Assembly: GCF_900102335.1 (NCBI RefSeq)
Contig: NZ_FNBM01000006.1
Location: 1-64,000 of the forward strand
From: Phytopseudomonas seleniipraecipitans
GTDB lineage: Bacteria; Pseudomonadota; Gammaproteobacteria; Pseudomonadales; Pseudomonadaceae
Direction: 5' to 3'
Length of the DNA: 64,000 bases
The notes under the pieces were generated by a model. That model saw only the letters and a program-made list of their open reading frames with translations, was not told the DNA's origin and made no database searches. The position numbers and the translations under genes are program-made. Positions 58,296 to 64,000 of the stretch are shown one piece after another. Position 1 is the first letter of the stretch; the number at the start of each line of letters is the position of its first letter.

Positions 58296-60377
58296 ATGAC
58301 CCCTTCAGCAGTTCAGGGCACCCCTTCCAACGCTACGCACTCGTTCCAGCCGTTACGCAGCCAATTGCTCTTCACTCTATTCAGCGCTCTGGCGTTGCTG
58401 GTGATGTACACCCTGCTGCGCGCCGGCTTGTTGGCCTATAACCGCGACCTCATCGGCGACACGCCGGCAGCGGTATTTGCCGAAGCTTTTTTCAACGGCC
58501 TGCGCTTCGATCTCCGTGTGGTGGTGTACGCCTGCGCGCCTTTGCTGTTCGCCTTGTTGAGCACGCGGGCCATGCTCGCTCGCGTATGGCAGCGGATCTG
58601 GCTGACATTCTTCGCCAGTGTCACGCTGTTTCTCGGCCTCGCCGAACTGGACTTCTACAAGGAATTCCACCAGCGCCTGAACAGCCTGGTGTTCCAGTAC
58701 TTGCAGGAAGATCAGGCAACGGTCATGAGCATGCTCTGGAACGGTTTTCCGGTGGCGCGCTACCTGGTCGCCTGGCTCGTCATCACCGGCCTGTTGTGGT
58801 GGATGTTCAGCCGCCTCGATCGCGCCAGCCGCGCGGAGCCCGCGCGCGTCGCTGCCAGCCACCGCCCTAAGGTGGCCTGGTACTGGCGTTTTTCGGTGTT
58901 TTTCCTGTGCCTGTTGATCGCGGTGATCGCCGCCCGCGGTCACCTGCGCCAGGGCCCGCCGTTGCGCTGGGGTGATGCCTATACCACCGAGTCGATGTTC
59001 GCCAACCAGTTGGGCCTAAACGGCACGCTGACCCTGTTCACCGCCGCCCAGGCGACCTTCGGACCGCACCGCGACAACACCTGGCAGTCGACCATGGAGG
59101 ACGCGCAGGCCCGGCAGATCACCCGCGACATGCTGCTGACGCCGGACGATAAGCTGGTCGACGCAGACAGCGCCGCCATGCGTCGCGTCTACACACCGCC
59201 TGCCGACGGCACGCTGCCAATTCGCAACGTGGTGGTCATTCTGATGGAGAGTTTCGCCGGGCACTCGGTGGGTGCGCTCGGCGCGCCAGGCAACATCACC
59301 CCGTACTTCGACAAGCTGAGCCAGGAGGGGCTGCTGTTCGACCGCTTCTTCTCCAACGGCACGCATACCCATCAGGGCATGTTCGCGACCATGGCCTGCT
59401 TTCCCAACCTGCCCGGTTTCGAGTACCTGATGCGCACACCCGAGGGCGCGCACAAGTTTTCTGGCTTGCCGCAACTGCTGGGTGGCCGTGGCTTCGACAA
59501 CCTGTATGTCTACAACGGCAATTTCCAGTGGGACAACCAGTCCGGGTTCTTCAGCAACCAGGGCATGACCAATTTCATCGGCCGTGAGGATTTCGTCGAC
59601 CCGGTGTTCATGGACCCGACCTGGGGCGTGTCCGATCAGGACATGTTTGACCGTGGCGCGCTCGAGCTGAAGACCAATTACGGTGACAAGCCCTTTTATG
59701 CGCTGCTGCAGACACTCTCCAATCACACGCCTTATGCATTGCCCAAGGACCTGCCCGTGGAGCCAGTGCTGATTAACGGCAAGGAAGACCTGCATCGCAC
59801 TGCCATGCGTTATTCGGACTGGGCGTTGGGGCAGTTCTTCGAGAAGGCGCGCAAGGAGCCGTATTTCAACGAAACTCTGTTCGTGGTGGTGGGTGATCAC
59901 GGCTTTGGCGGCTTCGATCAGGTCACCGAAATGGACCTGCAGCGCTTCAACGTGCCGCTGCTGTTGATCGCTCCGGGAATCCAGGAGAAGTTCGGCAAGG
60001 TCAGCCATACCGTCGGCACCCAGGTCGACATCGTGCCGACCATCATGGGCCGTCTTGGTGGTGAAGTTCGTCACCAGTGCTGGGGAAGGGATCTGCTCAA
60101 TCTGCCCGAGGGCGACGGAGGCATCGGTGTGATAAAGCCCTCGGGCGGTGATCAGACAGTGGCGATCGTGACTGCCGACCATGTGCTGGTGCAGCCCAAG
60201 GATTTCGATCCGCGTTTCTATCGCTACAGCCTGGGCGCCAAACCGACTGCCGAGCGTATCGAAGGGCCGGTTGACGAGCTTCTGAAGCAGCGCCTTGAAG
60301 GTTTCCTGCAGACGGCTACCAAGAGCTTGCTGGACAACACGGCGGGTGTGGTAGATGGGATGCCGGACAAGCCATAG
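58296..60377 (+). CDS. LTA-synthase-like membrane sulfatase/phosphoethanolamine-type transferase
   Basis: A 693-residue inner-membrane protein. About five helices lie in residues 25-225, and a large periplasmic sulfatase-fold domain follows from about 300. VVILMESFAGHSVGALGAPGN holds the first metal residues. The Thr nucleophile is expected in FSNGTHTHQGMFATM, and VVGDHGFGGFD supplies late metal ligands. Family members transfer glycerophosphate or phosphoethanolamine from lipids to envelope glycans. Gram-negatives lack lipoteichoic acid, so a role in periplasmic glucan or lipid A decoration is plausible. I chose ATG 58296; TTG 58290 is in frame. It is divergent from alkA across 210 bases. Confidence 0.85.
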   Translation: MTPSAVQGTPSNATHSFQPLRSQLLFTLFSALALLVMYTLLRAGLLAYNRDLIGDTPAAVFAEAFFNGLRFDLRVVVYACAPLLFALLSTRAMLARVWQRIWLTFFASVTLFLGLAELDFYKEFHQRLNSLVFQYLQEDQATVMSMLWNGFPVARYLVAWLVITGLLWWMFSRLDRASRAEPARVAASHRPKVAWYWRFSVFFLCLLIAVIAARGHLRQGPPLRWGDAYTTESMFANQLGLNGTLTLFTAAQATFGPHRDNTWQSTMEDAQARQITRDMLLTPDDKLVDADSAAMRRVYTPPADGTLPIRNVVVILMESFAGHSVGALGAPGNITPYFDKLSQEGLLFDRFFSNGTHTHQGMFATMACFPNLPGFEYLMRTPEGAHKFSGLPQLLGGRGFDNLYVYNGNFQWDNQSGFFSNQGMTNFIGREDFVDPVFMDPTWGVSDQDMFDRGALELKTNYGDKPFYALLQTLSNHTPYALPKDLPVEPVLINGKEDLHRTAMRYSDWALGQFFEKARKEPYFNETLFVVVGDHGFGGFDQVTEMDLQRFNVPLLLIAPGIQEKFGKVSHTVGTQVDIVPTIMGRLGGEVRHQCWGRDLLNLPEGDGGIGVIKPSGGDQTVAIVTADHVLVQPKDFDPRFYRYSLGAKPTAERIEGPVDELLKQRLEGFLQTATKSLLDNTAGVVDGMPDKP

Positions 60378-60685
60378 CGCCGATGCACCGGCCCGCACGT
60401 GTTAGCCGCAGGTACAACGCGAGTGCAACCCCGGGTGTCGCTGCGCTCGACCCGGGCTACCGAAATGGCGCGGGCCGAGGCTGACAGAGGTTGGCTCCTG
60501 CAGCGTGGGTTAGCCGAAGGCGTAACCCGGGATCGCAGGCATAACGCGATTGCGACCATCGGGTCGCTGCGCTCGACCCAGGCTACTCCAACCGATTTGC
60601 TGGCGAATGGCTGCCTAGCCTCCGACCTGGCGATACAGCCACAGGTACCGCGATAGGCGAGATCAACTGCTCGCCCATCGTCGTG
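60378..60685. repeat. palindromic repeats between the sulfatase and lipoprotein genes
   Basis: This 308-base convergent gap holds no gene. A half copy reads CCCGGGTGTCGCTGCGCTCG...CCCGGGCTAC at 60429-60460. A fuller copy starts GTGGGTTAGCCGAAGGCG near 60506 and ends GACCCAGGCTAC at 60586. Both belong to the GTAGCC/GGCTAC family seen at 28756 and 54845. Confidence 0.7.
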
Positions 60686-61276
60686 TCAGCTGCAGTCTTC
60701 CACATAGAACACGGCCGGCGGCATGCCGATACGCCAGCGCGTCACGATGCCGTCCTTATCAACCTGGAAAATCAGGCGCGCTTCGGTATCGGCGTAAGGC
60801 TTGACGATAAAGTCGCGAGCGCCTTCGTCGTACTTGTTCGGCTGTTCTTCGTAGTGGCCTGGGAATGTGGCGCGTATTTGTTGGGCACTGCTGCCGACCT
60901 GCAGCCCGCGTGGTGCTTTGCGCTCACGACTGGCAACGTCGTAACGCACAAAAGCCCCGTTCTCCAGCATGAACGAGATGCCGAAGTCATTGGCCGGTCG
61001 CGGGTCTTGAAACAGCTGACGGCAGCTGTCTGAGGTACCGCCACCGTCGCGCAGGGCACCTTTCCAGGCCGCCCGCACGGCCGCTTCGTCTGCGCCGAAG
61101 CGAGCACTGGCGAAACCGGCAAAAGGGCTCAGGTCCACAATTTCCTGCAGCTTTGGTGGGCTGCTCTGGGCAGCGGAGGCAGTCTTGGCAGGGGTCTTGT
61201 CGGCGTCGCTGCAGGCGCTGAGCGCCAGAATGCTGGTCATCAACATCGTAGAAATGAAAAGCGTGCGTCTCGCCAT
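60686..61276 (-). CDS. putative lipoprotein of unknown function
   Basis: A 196-residue protein with a lipoprotein signal: MARRTLFISTMLMTSILALS then Ala-Cys, the lipid-bearing Cys being residue 22 of the lipobox LSAC. The mature part starts with an Ala/Lys/Pro-rich linker, then a globular region (FASARFGADEAAVRAAWKG, NDFGISFMLENGAFVRYDV, LIFQVDKDGIVTRWRIGMPP). I do not recognise the family. Residue +2 is Ser, which suggests outer-membrane sorting. ATG 61276 has GAAGG upstream; an in-frame TTG lies nine bases further. It converges with the sulfatase gene. Confidence 0.8.
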   Translation of the reverse strand: MARRTLFISTMLMTSILALSACSDADKTPAKTASAAQSSPPKLQEIVDLSPFAGFASARFGADEAAVRAAWKGALRDGGGTSDSCRQLFQDPRPANDFGISFMLENGAFVRYDVASRERKAPRGLQVGSSAQQIRATFPGHYEEQPNKYDEGARDFIVKPYADTEARLIFQVDKDGIVTRWRIGMPPAVFYVEDCS

Positions 61277-61423
61277 GAAATCCAACCTTCGTCTTGAATG
61301 AGAACGGGCGCATCAATGTGCGACCGGGTCTGCTGGGCATGAGACCGGCTGAAGTGGGGCGTTTGCGCGCCTTAGCGTAGGAGTGGAGTGGCCCGCTGCG
61401 TATGCGGGCCACTCGTTACGGCC

Positions 61424-61702
61424 TCATGCTGCGTGGTGTTTGGCCGCGTGATCGGGAAAAAGGTCCCGATTTTTATCAAGGTGCTGATCGACCAGCCATT
61501 TGCCGTGGGCTAGGGAGGCGTGCTGGGCTTTGCTCAGGTCATCCAGAAAGGCGCCATTGACCGGTAATGCCATGCGCCGAGTGGTTCGCCCATCCGGCGC
61601 GGTGATCCGGCAACCGCCTGCCCAGGGCGTTGGTATGCCAGGATGTTCCATCACCTCGGCGCTGATACGGTGGTCACGGTGGGTGCACTGTAACGTACTC
61701 AT
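61424..61702 (-). CDS. small hypothetical protein (92 residues)
   Basis: A 92-residue soluble protein starting at ATG 61702 (MSTLQCTHRDHRI) with GCGAGG about 8 bases upstream. It is His-rich at both ends (CTHRDHR; DHAAKHHAA) and has a central amphipathic stretch LSKAQHASLAHGKWLVDQHL. I do not recognise it. Coding quality is supported by codon bias and the ribosome binding site only, so a spurious call is possible. It is divergent from the RraB-like gene. Confidence 0.6.
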   Translation of the reverse strand: MSTLQCTHRDHRISAEVMEHPGIPTPWAGGCRITAPDGRTTRRMALPVNGAFLDDLSKAQHASLAHGKWLVDQHLDKNRDLFPDHAAKHHAA

Positions 61703-62063
61703 AGCGGATACCTCGCGTATCGGGCTCGCAGCGGCCGCCCGAATCTCTCTTCGAATACGGCCAACTGACGAGCATGGTTTGCTTCTTTGGTATATCACAC
61801 AGGCTTCTGGTGGTAAGGCGAGCAGACGAACGTGAAAGTTTCTTCACGCAAGCTACTGACCTCGAGACGATTGCAGGTCTATTCTGAGCATGACGCGGCT
61901 ATCGCCGATGGCGTGCCGCGTTCGTCGGAGCGGTCATGCCGACGAGAAGTTGCTCGAGTCGCGGGCTTGTGCCCGGTGTCATCACGGCGTGCCCTGGTGG
62001 CATGTTGAGTCGGATCACGGCACCGCCGGTGATCCAGTCCTTCGCCTGATGGAGATCAACGTT
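61703..62063. other. 361-base divergent intergenic region before the RraB-like gene
   Basis: No gene is credible here. GGATCAC at 62012-62018 is inverted as GTGATCC at 62029-62035, close to the start of the RraB-like gene, and might be an operator or leader hairpin. No promoter can be named with confidence. Confidence 0.45.
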
Positions 62064-62390
62064 ATGAGCACAATCATGCACGATGAAGTCGGTGGTGGCG
62101 TTCTGCGCAGGATGAAAGAAGGCGGGTTCGATTTTGCCAGCGTTCATCCCATCGAGTTCTACGCGATATTTCCCGATGAAGAAGGTGCCGTCAGGGCCAC
62201 CCGCAACTTTCGCGGTGAGTCGCTGCACGCGCTGGTGACCGAGCGCGATGACGGAGGCTGGTACTTGCAGGTGAGCAAGGTGATGCATGTCACCCAGATC
62301 GGTATCGGTGATTTCGAGCAGGACATGGAGTCCGTGGTCAGCCCGCTGGGCGGCAAGCTCGACGGCTGGGGCGTGACGCAGGAGCTCTAG
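62064..62390 (+). CDS. rraB: RraB-family protein (ribonuclease E inhibitor type)
   Basis: A 108-residue acidic protein. LRRMKEGGFDFASVHPIEFYAIFPDEEGA and IGDFEQDMESVVSPLGGKLDGWG match the RraB family, whose E. coli founder binds RNase E and lowers mRNA decay. ATG 62064 has GGAG ten bases upstream; the frame is open further up but that part does not resemble the family. Pseudomonads carry several short relatives, so the target need not be RNase E. Confidence 0.78.
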   Translation: MSTIMHDEVGGGVLRRMKEGGFDFASVHPIEFYAIFPDEEGAVRATRNFRGESLHALVTERDDGGWYLQVSKVMHVTQIGIGDFEQDMESVVSPLGGKLDGWGVTQEL

Positions 62391-62467
62391 GCCCGGTATT
62401 CCAGATGTTGAGCCCAGGCATCACGCCAGCACGGCTTCTGACTGTCCCGCCTGATCGGGCAGGGCAG

Positions 62468-62788
62468 TCAGGTACCTTCCTTCCACAACTGCACCAGATC
62501 ATCAGGGGCTCCCTCTTCGGGAACCTGCAGGACGAGATCGCGCTGGGTATTTTGCTGACAAAACTGCAATTCGATGCGGTAGAAACGCCGGTCTGCGGCA
62601 CCGGCATTTCCCTCCGTGGTTACTGGTAGACACGTTTGCAGCACCGAGCAGACCTGGTCCCGCTGATCAGGGTTGCATTGTGCGAAGTCGATTTCGCGTG
62701 GACGACTGAGCGCAGTGACGGCGGCGAATCCCCCTTGCCGGGAGATTCTTACGATGGCGTCGGTGCCGAGTTCCGGCAGGCGCTTCAT
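62468..62788 (-). CDS. emfourin-type inhibitor of protealysin-like protease
   Basis: A 106-residue protein, IVRISRQGGFAAVTALSRPREIDFAQ in the N-terminal half, matching the emfourin family of M4 peptidase inhibitors. The start overlaps the stop of the protease gene by four bases (ATGA), so protease and inhibitor are translated together. In Serratia the same pair is protealysin and emfourin, where the inhibitor blocks the mature protease inside the cell. No signal peptide is seen. Confidence 0.82.
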   Translation of the reverse strand: MKRLPELGTDAIVRISRQGGFAAVTALSRPREIDFAQCNPDQRDQVCSVLQTCLPVTTEGNAGAADRRFYRIELQFCQQNTQRDLVLQVPEEGAPDDLVQLWKEGT

Positions 62789-63828
62789 GATTTAACTCCA
62801 ACGCCAACGTCTTCCCAGGCCCTCGCGACCGCTCGAAGCTCTGCCGACGCTTTGCCGAAACGCTGTGCTGCGTTGTCGACGCACAGCTGGGCGAAATCGA
62901 GAAATTGCGCATCGTTGGTCAAGCGCGCATCACACAAGGTGTCGTACCAGATCTGCCCGGCTTTTTTCCAGGCGTAGCCGCCCATCGCCATGGCGGCAAG
63001 GTAGAACGCACGATTGGGAATGCCGGAGTTGATATGTACGCCGCCGTTATCGTCCCGCGTTTCGACGAATTCTCGCATGTGGCCAGGCTGTGGATCCTTG
63101 CCAAGTAGCGGGTCGTCATAGGCGCTGCCCGGCGTTGACATGGACCGCAGCGCACGGCCATTCACGGCATCGGTCAGCAGCCCGGCGCCGATCAGCCAGT
63201 CGGATTGCTGAACGGTCTGTTTGAGGGCGTATTGCTTGGTAAGAATGCCAAAGACATCAGAAACTGATTCATTCAGCGCCCCTGATTCATTGACATAAAC
63301 CAGAGCGGCCTCGCTTTCGATAACGCCGTGGGCCAGCTCATGGGCAACCACCTCAAGCGCGACAGTGAAGCGGTTGAAGATTTCACCGTCACCGTCGCCA
63401 AATACCATCTGCTCGCCATTCCAGAAAGCGTTTTCGTAGGCCTTGCCATAATGCACGGTACCAATCAGTGGGAAGCCTTGGCCGTCCATGGAGTGCCGCC
63501 CAAATACGTCCCAGAAGAACGCATAGGTGGCACCGAGCGCCGTATAGGCTTCATCGACTGCCGCGTCGCCGCTGTCGTCCTGGCCTTCACGCCTGCGCAG
63601 TACACCGGGTAGAAGCATCTGTTGCTCGGCATCGTGAATGCTGCGATTTGGTTGCCCTGGTGCGGCGCTTTCACTGGCGGTCTGCGGCTTGGCCAGCTGT
63701 GGCGCACCGGGATTTTGGCGCAGGGCCTGAACATGACTGAGGGTGCCACGTGCGCTGGCGCGCTGGCGCTCGGAGCCGTGACCAATGATGCGATCCAGGA
63801 TGTACGGGGGTATGACGCTGCGGTCCAT
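62785..63828 (-). CDS. protealysin-like M4 metalloprotease
   Basis: A 347-residue thermolysin-family zinc protease. The short propeptide has the PPYIL signature of the protealysin-like group at residues 7-11 (SVIPPYILDRII). The zinc motif is VAHELAHGVIESE (HExxH), the third ligand Glu is in GALNESVSDVFG, and the transition-state His is in GGVHINSGIPNRAFYLAAMA. There is no signal peptide, as in protealysin, so it may act inside the cell or leave by another route. It forms an operon with the downstream emfourin gene. A sensible ribosome binding site (GAAGGAG) precedes ATG 63828. Confidence 0.92.
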   Translation of the reverse strand: MDRSVIPPYILDRIIGHGSERQRASARGTLSHVQALRQNPGAPQLAKPQTASESAAPGQPNRSIHDAEQQMLLPGVLRRREGQDDSGDAAVDEAYTALGATYAFFWDVFGRHSMDGQGFPLIGTVHYGKAYENAFWNGEQMVFGDGDGEIFNRFTVALEVVAHELAHGVIESEAALVYVNESGALNESVSDVFGILTKQYALKQTVQQSDWLIGAGLLTDAVNGRALRSMSTPGSAYDDPLLGKDPQPGHMREFVETRDDNGGVHINSGIPNRAFYLAAMAMGGYAWKKAGQIWYDTLCDARLTNDAQFLDFAQLCVDNAAQRFGKASAELRAVARAWEDVGVGVKS

Positions 63829-64000
63829 CCGATGCTCCTTCTGCGCAAGCAGAGAAAGGAGGGCTGCACAAACGCGCAGCTTCTATTGAAGTGAGAGCGC
63901 CGTTTAGCCTCGATGTTTCACAACTCGTAGCTTGGTGGACGGATGGTGCCCCACCGCCTGCCTAGCCCTATAGCGCTGCGTATTCTGGCGCCCCATCCTG

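Noticed and set aside
62401..62629. Plus-strand frame opposite the emfourin gene
   Set aside because: It lies antisense to the emfourin gene, which has a family match and overlaps the protease stop.

Overview
The window is chromosomal DNA of a Pseudomonas-type gammaproteobacterium (Pseudomonas sensu lato; species not assignable by eye). The evidence is high GC content, Pseudomonas-type gene order (mupP, ubiG, mtaD, mtnA, gyrA, serC, pheA, hisC, tyrA-aroA, cmk, rpsA; then the gap / edd-glk-gltR-gtrS-gts / hexR-zwf-pgl-eda glucose region), REP-type palindromic repeats, and A-rich Crc/Hfq-type leader motifs. I recognise 53 protein genes and no rRNA, tRNA or CRISPR array.

Layout. 1-331: 3' end of an IS3-family element. 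358-5458: GGDEF cyclase, yciK, mupP and ubiG on the minus strand, with a ureidoglycine-glyoxylate-type aminotransferase inserted on the opposite strand between mupP and ubiG. 5583-8123: divergent mtaD and a degenerate mtnA homolog. 8348-19434: gyrA, serC, pheA, hisC, tyrA-aroA fusion, cmk and rpsA (aromatic amino acid, serine and translation operon) ending in a strong terminator. 19613-23466: MsbA-like ABC exporter, a REPIN array, folE, gap. 23597-41727: complete Entner-Doudoroff and glucose-uptake region: edd, glk, the GltR/GtrS two-component system, an AGE-family sugar isomerase, the GtsABCD ABC importer, a LamB-type porin, hexR, zwf, pgl, eda and a non-phosphorylating GAPDH. 41736-43330: shikimate dehydrogenase-like gene, a second REPIN array, and a 52-residue DUF3309 membrane peptide. 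43462-49497: four-gene DNA end-processing module (MBL exonuclease, ATP-dependent ligase, Lhr-like helicase, PdeM phosphoesterase). 49705-51627: HBM-type chemoreceptor. 51720-58085: GNAT-like tail-anchored protein, hydrolase, aroC, MFS transporter, a degenerate acireductone dioxygenase homolog, ogt, alkA. 58296-63828: LTA-synthase-like sulfatase, a lipoprotein, a small orphan protein, RraB-like protein, and an emfourin / protealysin-like protease pair.

The glucose region works as one unit. Sugar crosses the porin and GtsABCD, is phosphorylated by Glk, oxidised by Zwf and Pgl, and cleaved by Edd and Eda. HexR-type operators lie at gap/edd and at hexR/zwf. AANAANAA motifs lie in the leaders of gltR, the isomerase gene, gtsA, the porin gene and zwf. 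The promoters of the isomerase gene and gtsA share a direct-repeat element with identical spacing to a candidate -10 box, which I propose is the GltR operator.

The most unusual signal concerns methionine salvage. Both salvage homologs in the window (MtnA-like and MtnD-like) are full-length open frames in their expected neighbourhoods but have lost active-site signatures, and mtnB and mtnC, which I recall flanking mtnD in P. aeruginosa, are missing from the syntenic site. MtaD, which feeds the pathway, looks intact. This points to a decayed or repurposed pathway.
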